From Neurospora tetraspora (taxonomy: Eukaryota; Ascomycota; Sordariomycetes; Sordariales; Sordariaceae): a stretch of DNA of 64,000 nucleotides. Location of the stretch: the NCBI RefSeq assembly GCF_033439725.1, contig NW_026944384.1, positions 1,488,001 to 1,552,000 on the forward strand, read 5' to 3'. Positions 23,217-36,200 of this stretch are shown one piece after another. The position numbers and the translations under genes were made by a program. The stretch's first letter is position 1; every line of letters starts with the position of its first letter. The notes beneath the pieces are model-generated. The model saw nothing but the letters and a program-made list of their open reading frames with translations. It searched no databases and had not been told where the DNA came from.

Positions 23217-24903
23217 ATGCCCAAAATCCGTCGTTGTCACCGTCGTTCATCTCGTCGCGTAGCTCCGCCAAAGGACAGCGACTTCGACCATGAAATCACC
23301 TTGGTAAACAAGGAAGACGTTTCGCCAGCTAGTTCCAGAGAATCTCTTGCGCACACAAACACAAATGGAGAAGCAGAGCCTTCCGGTTCCCGCCGACAGA
23401 AACGGCTCTCCGTCTCTACCGACTCCCGATCCGGAATAGAGGACGGAGATGCTACTCCACATCGCGTCGAAATCGCAGACGGTGACGTGAAGGCTACAGC
23501 ACCGCCGGATGGTCCGTCCGTCTATGTCCAACGTAAGTCCAACTCTATCCACCGTCGGGTCCCATGACGATACTAACACCACCGAACCAGAACCCACCCC
23601 CGACCCCGACCAAGTCGAACGCAAACTATCATTTCCATCTCTCAAGTCCAAGCCCTCCAAGGCTTCGAAGGCCTCCAAAGCCTCCCGCGAGACCAATGGC
23701 AGCACCCGCCGAAAATCCCTAACCACCCCCGAATCCGCCATCGACATCCTCTACGAAAACCAACGCGGCTGTTTCCTCTGCGGCATCCCCCTCTTCTCCT
23801 CCAAAGCCCTCGGCCCCCTCGACACGCCACCATGGACCAACAAGCATCATTCAGCCTCCCCAATGGACATCACCAACGCGCAGGTTCCCGATCCGTCATG
23901 GGAGTGGGCGTGGGCTGAATGGCGCGTCAACCACGAGAAGGACTACGCCGATGAAGAAGGGTGGGAGTACAGCTTTGCGTTCTGGAAGAAATTCTCATGG
24001 CACCGGCCCAAAGGGTGGAATTCCTTTGTAAGAAGGAAGGCATGGATACGGAAACGTGTGAAAAAAGCAGCTGGGCATGACGTTCTGCATGAGGGACAGG
24101 ACCCGTCCATGCTGAACCCGGAGTACTTCACCGTCCGGGCCTCCGCGGAGATGAACAGGGAGAGGAGCCGGAGCCGGAGCAGGAGCAGGACACGCAGCAA
24201 GAGCCGCAGTCCCAGTAGGGCTAGCACGCAGATGAACTCAAGGCGCAGTCGGGCGAGCATGCGGAGTATTTCGGAGGCGCTTGATGAGGAGGAGGATGAG
24301 ATGGTGGAGGATATTGAGGATGTCGAGCAGCTGCTTTGTGTGTTGAGGGAGTGCAGGATCGATCGCGAGAAGATCGAGGCGGTGAATAATTACTTGGAGC
24401 ACGCCGGTGATAACCTGGAAGGACTGGCGGGCGTTATGCACGATATCATGTCCATGTTCATTTTCCAGGCTTCGAGACGGGCGCTGTTGGCGAGACTTAC
24501 GGAGGTCTATGACAAGGCTGTTGAGGAGCGGGAGCGGAAAGAGAAGGAACTGGAAGAGAAGCAAGATAAGGAGAAGAAGGACAAGGGCAAGTCCACCGAG
24601 GACAATGCCACTCCTCCAACAGACGGAGCCATGTCCTCGCCTGGATCACCACCCCTCAGCCCCGAAGAGCTCAAGGAGAAACAATCTCGCCGAGAAGAAA
24701 ACCTCCACCAGGCTGTCAAGAGAGCCGACGAGGAAGTCAGGCGCCTTGAGTATTGGAGCGATGTCAAGGAAATGGTCGTTGAGGGAGAGACCAAGTACGG
24801 CGTGGATACCGATAAGGGCTGGGATCCTAGCTGGCAGGGAGTGGACAGTTCGGGACCGGCACAGCCGCCGGCGCCGAATCATGGTGATGCTCAGACAAAG
24901 TAG
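23217..24903 (+). CDS. Dysferlin-domain (DysF) protein, Spo73/Mug65 type
   Basis: Two exons, 23217-23532 and 23591-24903, encode 542 residues. A DysF/peroxin domain occupies about 157-264. Its paired Trp/Arg signature is clear: ENQRGCFLCGIPLFS, PPWTN, WEWAWAEWRV, GWEYSFAFWKKFSWH and FVRRKAWIRKR. An Arg-Ser repeat region follows (about 295-335), then an acidic segment and a long charged coiled coil. Single-DysF proteins of this layout include budding yeast Spo73 and fission yeast Mug65, which act in spore membrane growth. Other DysF proteins are peroxins of the Pex23/Pex30 group, but those have membrane helices, which I do not see here. A role in membrane shaping is inferred from the family. 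The intron is 58 nt, GT-AG, and rejoins the frame as Gln-Pro-Thr-Pro. Confidence 0.88.
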
Positions 24904-27900
24904 GCTGGTTAGGTTTGCTTACTGGCTCATGAGGCTCGACGAGGGGGGACACAGTAACAGTACCCTCGGTCATGATAATAAGAGGGGGAGACAAAGTTTG
25001 GACTGCACACGATATGGACACGACATGGGCAGGGACAGAAACGGGGACAGTATTCCTTATACTTCATTTCTTGGGTTTTGCGCGGTTGGCTGTTTTCAAA
25101 ACAAAAAGCATGCATGCGTTTGTCGTCGATAAGCATTATCTTTATATACGTTCAGGTTTGGGTTGTTGGATAGTTTGGCTGGCTGGGATAGGATGGGCTG
25201 TTTTCGATTCTCATTCTCCTACAGGTTTTCTTTGGCATTCATCCATCATTATCATTATCATTCGCATTCAGGTTTATGCCTGAGAAAGCTTGCAAAGTTT
25301 GCAGTGGTGTCTTGCTAGGAGGTTAGTAGTGGGTAGTCTTAAGTGCATATTATATCCTTTATATAGGTTATGAAAGTGTTTATTTGCATCAGCTGATCGT
25401 TGTGTGGGTTGCTGAGTGGTGATGCGGATGTGTCTTTGAGGTGAGAACCTTGCTAGTGACGTTGGTGATGGGGGATTGAGAATTTTGGAGAAAAGGTGTA
25501 TGGGGTGCAGATAAGAGGGAACGAAGGATAGTTTACCAGACAGAGAGTATCGTGATTCATCTTCAGGTTCGTGACCGAGTTTCTACTCATGGAAAAAAAA
25601 AAAAAAAAAAGACCGAGAACGCCAAGACGGCCACGGCTATGACGCTCCTTTCGTCTATTTACTGGGTTACTCCATCCTCCAAGTGGCCTAGTAAGTAGTG
25701 TCTACTTAACTCAAACGCGGCGCAGTGTCAGGCGCAATAAGACCCGACCGACGGTGTACTATGGAAGCTCAGTTGAAACAGAAGGAAGGAGCGTAGCCCA
25801 ATATTCCAGAGACGGAACAAGATCAGACACTCACTACTCATCGGGAGGGTGAAGGATAGGTAGGATAGGTAGATTGACGAGCACGGGTGTAGTGCCGTTC
25901 CTAATAAGTTGCCAAAGTCATAACTTCTAGATTTTGTTGTGTAATTCGCAAATGTCTCCAGAGTGTTGTTCCGAACGATGTGTATTCAAATTGCAGAACA
26001 TGTTTCGCTTTCGCTAGGTAGTTGAAGCCACTTATTTTCCCATTCACGTCAACATTTTTTTTATTTATTTGTCGAGATCACTTCGTACCTATTCACCGCA
26101 TACATCACTCCATGTTTCTACCTGGAGAAAAACCAAAAGCAACCTCGACAAAGTGTGTGTGGTGACCTATTTCTTAGGTAGACATGCCGTATATATATAT
26201 ATATACTTCATATGTTTCTTTCCCTCGAACTTTGGAGGTAATCTGTGAATAGGCTGAACGACAACGAACGAATCAATGATGATGGTGATGTATTGAGTAG
26301 AGTAGAGGTCAGACTGTGTGTAAAGTCTGGAGGTCTAAAAGTAGGGCAAGGGAGGTCCCTGTGCGGTGGGGCCATGGCCAGTGAAGGGAGAAGGGAGCCA
26401 TGGCTGGCCGCACGTGACACGGGACACCTCCAACATAATCACAATGGATTGGAATGACTCAACTACACGAAAATGCATTCACATTTCAACACTCGACTCG
26501 GCATGATCACAATACAATACACGAGGGCAAACACATAGATAGATATATTTCTAGGGACAGACACCTTGCGAACCAACAAACAGTTGATAATAACCCGACA
26601 GACACAATGAGTGAGGAGCACACCAATAAAGCAAGTCGAGTCGAGCAAAAGATGGAGAAAAACTTCATCCATTCCTCCATGATGACTGAATGTAAGCAAG
26701 CTTGTAGTCAGTCACATCCATTTTAGACGAAACTCAAAAATGATGAATTATAGGAACAGAGAAACATTGACCGACATGATGTTAAAGGATGTATGTCAAG
26801 ACCTCTCTAAAGTTTCACCGCCATATTGACTTAATTTTTGATTGTTTTTTCTGTGGAAAAAAAGTCAAAAATAGCAACTTTGCTGTTCCCAGCAGATAGA
26901 TGGTTCGCTGCACGAAGCGTTGAAACCATGGAAACAACCACTGGAATGTAAATATCATCGATATTGATCGAACCTGAGCGGTAACCCAGTAACTCGGCGG
27001 CCTCCTCACAACCCCAGACCAAAAGTTTCGAAACGCATTAATCTCCGTTACCCGTGTTATTGGAAGCGTTATTGTCAGGGCCAGGCCCACTACTAGTTCA
27101 GCCGTTGGTGATGATGGCTTCGGAGCGGTGGTGGCTTAGATCACCATATTTCCGCGGGACCTCATTTTACTTTTTTTCTTGGCGTTGCCGGCGTTATTGG
27201 GGAGCCATCACTGCTCAGCCACTCCGCTATGATACGTACGTAGAATAGCCATTTGACGTCGCGACGATGTAAATACGAACTCCGACGATGGATTTTATGG
27301 GGTATTGGTTTTGAGATCGTTGGTAAGCATATTCACCAAATACGAAGAGCTGAAGCTGGGGCAATCGACGACTCCGTCAATTGAAGGCATTACTCGTCAG
27401 GCCTACAAAATCGGCGCCGACTAGTAGCGGAATGAAGTGCACAAACCAATGTCACAGAAGCAGCAATTGAACACCAGGTTTGCTTGTCTTGTCAAGAGAG
27501 TGAATGTGTCTCATTTTCATTCAATCCCCAAAAAATCCTCCGCCAATGTTTTTCTAAGCAAGCATCTACATCAGAATAAGAAGAAGGTGAAACAGATAGC
27601 TTCCCTGCTCTCAGCCCACTTATTGTCCAGTTCCACCACCATGGATGGTGATTGACATAAGTGTGTTTGAGATAGGACCATGTACCTGGCAAAAAGTTTT
27701 GGCATAAACCTGAAGAAGTTTTGAAGTTTTGTCATCAAATCGTTCGAGAAAGAAAGAGAAAAAACCACATTTTCATCGCAGAAGAAAGTTCCGGCGCCAA
27801 TCTTTTTTGTCGTTGCGCGCCCCTCAAAAGTTTTTCTTTTCCGATCCGTTCCCGCGCGCGCCAGTCGCCGTTCCGTCCTGTACCTTTCTTTGTGTGTGGT

Positions 27901-28191
27901 ATCTTTCTAAGTGGTTGTCCCGCTCCCCCTTTGTGTGTTGTTCTTATGTTCCGTTGCCAAAGAAAGAATTGACATTGAAGAGAAGAAAGCATGACAAAGG
28001 GGTTGGGAAGAAAGGGTCATAAAAGTCATCATCGCCCTGCGAGTCGGTCCGTCCTTTGTCCAAAAGAGACGCTGGAGAAGATCCGCGTGAACCAATTTTT
28101 TCAATGCGCGGTAAACGAGTTTACGCGCCTGTGTGAGAAGCGAAAATGAGAATGCCTTGCTGTGAAGGCATTGAATGGTGTGACCAATTCT
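24904..28191. other. Long intergenic region with no supported gene
   Basis: About 3.3 kb with no coding sequence I can defend on either strand; open frames are short and compositionally random. It holds the 3' UTR of the DysF gene, an A tract of about 18 bases (25591-25608) and a TA microsatellite near 26189-26204. I found no tRNA-like B box paired with an A box. Confidence 0.45.
26189..26204. repeat. TA dinucleotide repeat
   Basis: A run of about eight TA units in non-coding DNA, with no gene close enough for it to be an obvious TATA box. Confidence 0.7.
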
Positions 28192-29001
28192 TTAGTCGGA
28201 GAAAGCCCACTCGACATTCTTGCGACCGTCGGTAAGGGCGCCAAAGACGTCGAGGAAGGCCTTCTTGGAAACATCAATGTCGTTGAAGGCGCATCCCATG
28301 CACTTGTCGCGGACAGTAGCGGTAACGGTCTTGCCGTTGGCCTTGATGATAACCTTCCTGTTGCAGTAGGGGTTGCCGTTGGACTGGGTACCCATCATCT
28401 CGTGGGAAAGGGCCACAATGTTGTCGGACATGTCCAAGCCGTTATCGTCGAAACCGCAGGCACCCAAGCCGACATCGTAGTAGGTGAGGTCGCCACTGTG
28501 AGAGCTGCTAGTGCTGGAAATAGACTCCGTCTTGGCAGTCTCAACGGCCGGCGGAGAGGCAACGGTGGCGGCGGCGGGCTGAACAACAGGGGCCGGGGCA
28601 GACGAGCTCTCCACGGGAGGAGGAGGAGGAGGAGGGGCAGGAGCGACTGTCTGAACCGGAGGAGCGGCCTGGCTAGAGCTGGTGGTCTCAGGAGCAGGAG
28701 GAGGAGCCTCAACCTTGGGAGAAGAGGCGGGAACCACGGGAACCACGGGCGCAGCGCTGGAGTGGGCCTGCGAGACGGAGGTGATGAGGGTTGAAGTGGC
28801 CTTTGGAGGAACGATCACCTGGGTGGTGGTCGCGTCAATGACCTTGGTGACGGTCTCATAGACGGTTTCAGTCACCCACTCCGTGACAAGAGCACGCTTG
28901 TTGTAGTGACCATGGTCCTTCTTTTGGTGGTAATGGCCGTGGCGAGGCTGGGCAAGAGCAACTGAAGCCAAAAGGCTGATGATAACAGTGGTCGACTTCA
29001 T
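28192..29001 (-). CDS. Secreted barwin/RlpA-like double-psi beta-barrel protein
   Basis: One exon encodes 269 residues. The ATG at 29001 gives a clean signal peptide ([18 protein letters not shown]) followed by a His-rich stretch and KR, a likely Kex2 site near residue 37. The middle is a Pro/Ala/Ser-rich linker, including an eight-proline run, probably O-glycosylated. The last 95 residues form a double-psi beta-barrel of the RlpA/expansin-like type: [37 protein letters not shown] and [18 protein letters not shown]. Fungal relatives include Asp f 7-like proteins and are extracellular or wall-bound; enzymatic activity is generally not shown. The reading frame is open upstream, but only this ATG gives a signal peptide. 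Confidence 0.9.
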   Translation of the reverse strand: MKSTTVIISLLASVALAQPRHGHYHQKKDHGHYNKRALVTEWVTETVYETVTKVIDATTTQVIVPPKATSTLITSVSQAHSSAAPVVPVVPASSPKVEAPPPAPETTSSSQAAPPVQTVAPAPPPPPPPVESSSAPAPVVQPAAATVASPPAVETAKTESISSTSSSHSGDLTYYDVGLGACGFDDNGLDMSDNIVALSHEMMGTQSNGNPYCNRKVIIKANGKTVTATVRDKCMGCAFNDIDVSKKAFLDVFGALTDGRKNVEWAFSD

Positions 29002-31337
29002 GTTGATGGTGGTTGAAGTTTCAAAAAAGGATTGTGATATGTCTCTCGTCAACGAGAAACTGATGGTTGATTCTTGGTGGTCTTGGCTACCGTAAAGGGA
29101 GGGTGTAGGTAGGCAGAAGGATCCTTGGTATTTGTCCGTGCTGTGTAAGCTGTTGGAATGTGAAGGATCGTCAATGTCGAGATTGATATTCAAGGAAGGT
29201 GATTCTCGTAGCCGGCTCGAGGAAGGAATGTACAGCTGATGTTCCCAAATGGTTCGATCAGCAAAGAGCAGGGGAGCTTGTGAGAAGTGAAAAGATGGGA
29301 TCGAGGAGAGACGGAACGGGTATGAACCTTTATAAAAGAAAGGACAAGTCCGATCTTAGGGCTGGGGGAAACAAAATGAAGGGGGGACGGGTGGTCCGCC
29401 GGGCGAGCATGACAACGCCTGGGATGGCCCAAAAAGGCTGATGATCCGGCTGGAGGCAAGCGTCCCTTGTTTTTTTCTCACCCCTGCCCCTGCTTGGACG
29501 TGTGAATGCCCCCATGCGAGTGGGCCGTTCACACCTGTTGGGCCCCATCCTACCGAAGATGCTTTAGCCAGGCCCGACTCGATCGTCCCAACCGAGTTGT
29601 CAAACATCCCCATTTACCACGTGTTTGATACCATCCAAAGCTCGATCAGTTGTTAGTGCGGTTCCTGTTTTGGCGACGAGGAGCAGACCGCTGGCTTGTC
29701 CAGTGCCAAACAGCATTGTGACAGTGCGGGCAATCAAGCAAATCATCGTGGGCCGCGCCTTGGACAAAGGAATTGGCGGTTGCTTTCGACATGCCCTCAA
29801 GCCCAACCAGAGACCTTGACCCTTGCTTTCACCCGATGTTTGCAGGTGTCCTGCATTCGTCCCACAAAGCTTCTTTGACGTGCCGTGGTTTCGTAGGGCC
29901 GCGAAGAGTTACCGCCGAGATTACCGCTGAGGAGGGGGAACCGCATCCAAGCCCAGGTCCTTCGATCCAGGACATGTAGCGACCTAACAAATCTCGCAAT
30001 GTGGCGGCGTAGCATTGTACCAAAGAAGTTCAATGACGCTGAAATTGAAAAACTTACATAACCAGAAGCGACGCGGGAGACCTGGCTGGCCCTTGCAGCT
30101 GACCTGCAAGGCACTGACGCGGAACAAAAGCCGGGCCCCTGTTTTTCTTGGGTCAGGAACGGCCAGGAACCAACTGAACGGGATGGTTCCAACCAATCAT
30201 GGTCGCTGGCGATCCCGAGGCCTGGCTGGGCTCCTGCGCGCCGCTGAACTCCTCCGGCGATCTGCCCCGCTCTTCGAAAATTCTTTATTCTGCCGTGTCT
30301 CCGCGTGCCTGGATGTCCTTGTCGCCCACAGGCCCGACAGCTTGTCAGACTGGGGCCGTCCGTCCCGTACGTTGTTCCACAGCGCATCGCTGGATGAGGG
30401 GAACTTCAAAGGCATTTACAATGCCAAACACCGTGGCGCCCTGCGAGGAGTCGGCTGAGAACCGACGTGTGGTGGGACAATATGCCTTTTGGTGTTTCAC
30501 TGCTAATTGAGAGGAAAAGTGTAAAAATGAACATGTTGGATTAAGGATGAACGACCTGTTCGTCCGGAAAACCGCGAACGGCGGCACGGATAGAGACGGA
30601 AGAGAAGGTCCAGGGCATGGATGTGCTGATGTGATTAAAAGTTGCAAGTATACCTACCCCCAAAGCATCGTCGATGTATTGCATACCGGTAGAGAAATGG
30701 CCCATTTGCGACTTGCCACAGTGGACGTGAGTGAAGGAAAAAAAGAGGGCCTCTTTGACAGGTCAAAAGCTTTTTCGTAAAAGCAATGGTCACTCACCAA
30801 TATGATGCCGCAGACCTGCGGTTCTGAATCCCGATGCGTCCTTTTTCCCCCCTCCTTTTGGCCGGCCTCGGACGTCAGGCCTGGTTCCGCAACCTCTCGA
30901 CAAGTCAATACGACTGGACGACCAGAATGATGTGATGAAGGTTGAGCAACTAAGACTGACCGGTATCCGTTATTCGATTCCCACAGTTGTTTGTCATGCC
31001 TGCGAATAAGTGATAAGATGTGGGGCACGTCGTTGTCGCAGTCGATATATGCGGGCTCGGCAGGCTCGTCTTACGTGGGCGTCTCCAGAGGCCGGCAAGA
31101 TGCACATTCGCCTTGCAATATGTATGGTGTCTTTGGATATGTATGTGATGTTGCCTGTCATGGCCAGACTCTGGCGAAAACGTCAACTCCGCGTCCCACG
31201 TTGGTTGCCATCGTCGGTTGATTGGAGGCTTCTTGACAAAATGCCTCGCTTGAATCCTTTGGGTGCGGAGACGACCTCTTTGAAGATCCTTTGGTGATGC
31301 TGGCTGAACTTTGAGGTGCTGAAACCTTTTTCATTTC
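29002..31337. other. Long intergenic region with no supported gene
   Basis: About 2.3 kb. The right-hand part of the first 350 bases contains the possible TATA box of the secreted-protein gene. A 196-codon open frame on the minus strand at 29797-30387 has no domain, motif or codon bias supporting it. I see nothing else. Confidence 0.4.
29329..29334 (-). promoter_or_regulatory. Possible TATA box of the secreted-protein gene
   Basis: The minus strand reads TTTTATAAAGG, about 330 bases before the start codon at 29001. The distance implies a leader of about 300 bases, long but common for strongly expressed fungal secreted proteins. Position and motif are the only support. Confidence 0.35.
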
Positions 31338-32256
31338 TTATTTGCGGGTAAACGCGTAGAGGAACAAGCCTTCTCTGGTGAACACGGGCCGGTCTTCGTC
31401 CTCAAGCTCGGTGATCTTGAAAGTCTTTCTGGCAGCCTTGAGAAACTGCATGTCTGCGCGGCGTCTCTTCTTGAAACAGAAGTAAACGGTGGCGTTGGGT
31501 TCAAGGGCCAATAGATCCTTCAGGGTCTGAAGGAGGAGCGGGAAGGCGGGTTCGAAGTAGACGCAATCAGCAGCCAGGATAGTATCAGGCTTGAGAGCAA
31601 CGATTTCCTCTGGTAGTGGCTCGCCCCTATTTGCATCACAAGAGGTTGTCAGAATAGCATGAGCGTAGAACCCGAGCCCGAGTGAGCCGATCCTGGTCGG
31701 GACCGTGGAAGAACAACAGTCCGATGCTCACAGCAGGAGGAGAGCGGGGAAAGCCGTCACACAGGACTGAATCACTTACCAGTTGAGGATCATGGATTTG
31801 ACCTTGTCATTGAGGCCATTCAGGGTGATGTTGTGTGCCATGAGCTCTTCCATCTCCAGTTGGTCTGTGATATACATGGGAGTTTCATAGCTGCAGCCTT
31901 TGGCAACTGCAAGCCCGACAAGGCCACCGCCGGCGCCAATCTCGAGTCTGGGGGAAACATGTCAGTGCCATGTGGTGTGGATGAAGAGCCGGCATAAAAG
32001 GCACCTACATCCGAGCCTTTTGCAGCTTATCGCCATGGTAGCGCAGCATATGCTTGGCGAGGGTCATTCCGGCCGGCCAAAGCTGGCCTCCGCATCCCGT
32101 CTTTAAATCTTCGTGGAGCTTCAAAGGCTCGGGCAGAAGACCACCAAAGTCGAGAGCCGTGTCGGTAGGTGCCTTGTACTCCGGTAGGGGGGTGAAATCC
32201 TGGTCGAAGGCCAACGGATCAAACTCGGGTGACGATGATCGGGATCGGGCGCTCAT
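31338..32256 (-). CDS. efm6: Protein-lysine N-methyltransferase EFM6
   Basis: Three exons (32256-32009, 31947-31780, 31626-31338) give 234 residues. The protein is a class I SAM-dependent methyltransferase of the Methyltransf_16 type. Motif I, LEIGAGGGLVGLAV, spans the first splice junction at about 83-97. The N-terminal block LDFGGLLPEPLKLHEDLKTG with CGGQLWPAG, then WGEPLPEE, ILAADCVYFEPAFPLLLQTL and FCFKKRRRADMQF, match the EFM6 subfamily. In budding yeast EFM6 methylates a lysine of translation elongation factor 1A in the cytosol. Both introns are GT-AG; the second rejoins the Trp codon of WGEP. The protein ends LFLYAFTRK. Confidence 0.92.
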
Positions 32257-33222
32257 GGTTGGTGGTTTTGACCTTTTCTCTCGGGATAACGCTGACTGTT
32301 GGGCAGAAATTGCTATCCGGCATCACCGTCGTCGTTGCCCTGTGGTGGTCTAGACGCTCGGGCAAGCGCACAAAAAGTCTCCACCAAAAATTCCCCTCCC
32401 TTCCATTTTGCGGGGTTGTAGAGACACCACCAACAACCTTCCGACATGACACAACGGGAAGGGACGATCATTGAGCAACAACCTGAACACCTTGACCGTC
32501 GAGATTGCCGTAATCGCTCTTGCCATCAAAGTCAAGAGTCGAGGCTTGAAAAATTTCTTGGCCGGAATATTGTCGAGCCGACTGCGTGAAAGCAGAGTTT
32601 CTCGCTTCGGGTTGCTCAAGGCCTCCGCTGCAGGCGATTGTCATTTGATCGGCGATATCTTCCATCAACATTGATGCTCGAATTCAAATCGATCATGACA
32701 TTTCCGTCTTTACCTAATCCCCCCCCTCCGAAATGTGTCACGATGGAACGCCTCCCTGAAGCATGGACACTTCATCTGGTGGGCTGGTGTTCACCTTGAG
32801 GCTCGACTGGAATGCTTCAACCACTTCACCAACCCCATTTCGGAGGTTTCAATGCCAATCCCACATTGCTCAGGTGGGCTCGCGACACCACTATAGAGGT
32901 TCATTACGAGCCTCCTTCAGATTCTATTTCGCGTTTAAAGCCCAAGGGGCGGCTGGTAAGTCGCGACTTGCCCCCCTTAGCAATTCATGGAGAGCGTGAC
33001 GCAAGGGAACATGCCCCGTGAAGAAATTCGGGGTCAGCCTCCCTCTTTGAAGATTCGCGTTTTACTGTCTCTTATGTCTAGCTTGATGCCCTCAGAGCTG
33101 TTCGCTCTGGTGTCCACGATGAGTCTCTTCTTCCTTCCAGTCTTTGTGAATATTGTTGTCACCTCTGTTACCTACGACTTGATACCCTAGGCAGCGCTTT
33201 GCTCGCCGTTACTATCATCACC
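32257..33222. other. Divergent intergenic region
   Basis: No gene is supported in these 966 bases, which separate two divergent genes and should contain both promoters. Confidence 0.4.
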
Positions 33223-36200
33223 ATGGCGTCTTTTATGCGTCTCCTCACCTTGTTCCTCTTCGTTGCAGTATCTAGTGCTGCCCCTGGAGTCTACTTCCCC
33301 ATCAGCTCCCAAATTCCCCCTATTGCCAGAATCGGAGAACCCTTCTCATTTGTGTTCTCCAAGTCAACATTTACCTCGACATCAGCTATTACATACTCCC
33401 TCACCAACTCGCCAAGATGGCTTTCGATCGACAGCGATGCACGGAAACTCTACGGGACACCAAAGGAGACTGATGTTAGCTCGGGCGATGTAGTGAATGT
33501 TCCAGTTGGATTGGTGGCAACCGACGAGACAGGCTCGACAACACTCGACATCACTCTGATCGTTTCAAGGAAGGCCGGTCCTAAGCTCGATATTCCTCTC
33601 AACCAACAGATACCGGGATTTGGCTTTTTCTCTAACCCCTACACCATCCTGTCACCGCCAAGGAACCAGTTCTCTTTCGTGCTGGACCCAAAGACTTTCT
33701 CAACATCCTCTGACAAGCCCTTGGCATACTATGCAGTCATGTCGGACAACACTCCTCTTCCGGCCTGGATATCGTTTGACGCTGGCCGGCTTGCTTTCTC
33801 GGGACAAACTCCATCTTTCGAGGCTCTCATAGACCCACCCCAGACGTTCGAGTTCCAACTCCTGGCCACTGACACACCTGGGTTCGCCGGTGCCTCTCTG
33901 AGGTTCAACATTGTGGTCGGGAACCACAGAGTTACGGCCGATCAGACGACAGTTGTCATCAATACAACGGCCGGGGAGCCCTTCTCATATGGTGGACTGC
34001 GGGAGAGCATCGAGGTCGATGGCCAACCCATGACTTCTGGCGATGGTTTGATTGTGGCCTCTACCTTCAATATCCCGTCTTGGCTCACGCTGGAGATGGA
34101 CAGTTTGCGCATCGCAGGCACCCCTCCCATGGTAGCAAAATCAACCAACTTCACCATTGCACTCGAGGACAGGTTCGCGGACAGATTCAATCTGACTGTC
34201 ATGGTTCAGGTCAGCGGCAATCAAGCGCAAGCCTCTGGCATGTTGAAGGAAGAGCTGCCTGTTATCCAGGCACAGGCGGGCGAGCACATATCTTTCGATC
34301 TTGCCCCCTATCTAGAGGACCCCGATGGCACAGAGATAGTTATCGATGACGGTGCCTCGCCCTCGTGGATCCATGTCCGCGAAGGAACCATTTTCGGCGA
34401 CGTACCAAACTCGTCAAAAGACTCCATCGTGAGCGCTACGATAAGGTTGACTTCGAAAGCTTCGGGAGCATCAGAGTCAATCTTGCTGAGCGTGCACATG
34501 CTGGCGGAATCCGGGGACACGGCAGACACGACAGACGCCGCTTCGGGTCCGGGCTCGACATCAACTGGGGATTCGGGCGGAACTAAGCCTAGTCGAAAGC
34601 ATGCACCTACTCCCGTCGGACTCATTGTGCTGGTTACTATCCTTCCTGGACTCTTGCTCCTCGGCGCCCTTATGAGTATGCTCGTCTGTTGCCTCAGGCG
34701 ACGAAGAGAAGTCAAACGGCCAAAGCTCAGCACCCGTGATATATCGGGCCCTCTTCCGGGAACTTTCACCATCAATGTCACAGGTCCAGATGGGCAGAGT
34801 TCCATGGAGCACATAACAGGACCACACAACACGCAAAGCACGATAGGTCAGATGTCAATGGCTGAACAGGACCGGAAGAGTGACCTTGAATCGGGTATCA
34901 GCCGCCACCCAAGCTTCGATGGTGACGTGCCACGCCCGCTCAGCACAATTCGCATGCTGCCTACCAACGAAGAACTGCTGCCGGCGAGCAGTAGCCTTCT
35001 GGATGTCACAGGTTCGCCTCTCATGTCCGGTGCTGTTACCGGAACTCCACGAAATCGGCGGCACGAGAGAACTCAGACACTCCTCAGTCACATATCGGAG
35101 ACTAGCTACTATGAGGAGCACTCCGCAGGAATCACCATTGACAATACTCTGGAGTTCCTCGGCAACAGCAACACAAGAGGCTCGTTTCGGGACGGTGTTG
35201 AAGTCGACATTCCGTGCCTTGGTGATGTCTCTAGCATCCAACCCACCCCTAACTCTGCATACACGGGCGAGTCATACTGGAGCAAACTAGGTTCCGGCCC
35301 ATCTGTCCACAACAGATCTCCTGCGATAGGCTCGGTTCATGATGACCCTTCAAGCACTGCCCGGATCCACCCAGCCATGCTTGCGAGAAAGCTCGTATGG
35401 CCTTGGTTCAAAGGTCGTGTCATCAGTATTAAGGGTGTTGCTGAGAAGTTTGGGAAAGCAGCACAGGCCGGTCTGCCCAGTCTGTCCAGTGTCCAAGCGT
35501 CCTTACACGACAAGACACCAGACACATCGCTGGTATCAAATAAGCAGTCTGATAGCTCGGGCATCCCCGACTTCCCAACGCCGCCGCAAGGGGCGAAGCG
35601 GCCCATAATGGCCAAACATCCAAGGCCAGTGACGCGAAGAGCAGTTGGCACAGGGCGAGTCATCATCCCACGACAGAGGCTAGTGTCGACAAAGGTCGAA
35701 GTAGTGGGAGGTCCGACTGAAGACAGTCACAAACCACCACTGAACGAGAAGCAAGCTTCACCCACGTCTAGCTTCGACCGCCCTTCCAGGAACTCACTTG
35801 GGATCTCCTACGCAGACATGGTATCCAACTCACCCTTCCACCAGTCAAGCACATGGTCAACAATACCCTCCAGTCACGAGTGGCACGACGAGACAATACA
35901 GAGCCTTGAGAATGCCGACAGCATGCTACCGAGCTCCAGTCTCAGACGCTCAAGGTCGGCATCACAGCCAAACTGGGCACCGTACAAAGACTCGCTCTCC
36001 AACATCAATGATGCCGCAAGCTCCAAGTACCCGCAGAGTCAATGGTCCTTTGCCCCTATCCCACGGCCTAAACCTCTTGGTGATGCATCTTCTATCGCCT
36101 CACAGGGTTTGTCAAACTCGGCGAGCGGGCATGCCCGCGCTCCTACTCTTGGTTCTGTCGGGTTTCCAAAGGCGCCTTCGTCGTTTTGGCTTGATGGCGA

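Noticed and set aside
29797-30387. 196-codon open frame on the minus strand
   Set aside because: No domain, signal peptide, splice structure or codon preference; amino-acid order looks random.
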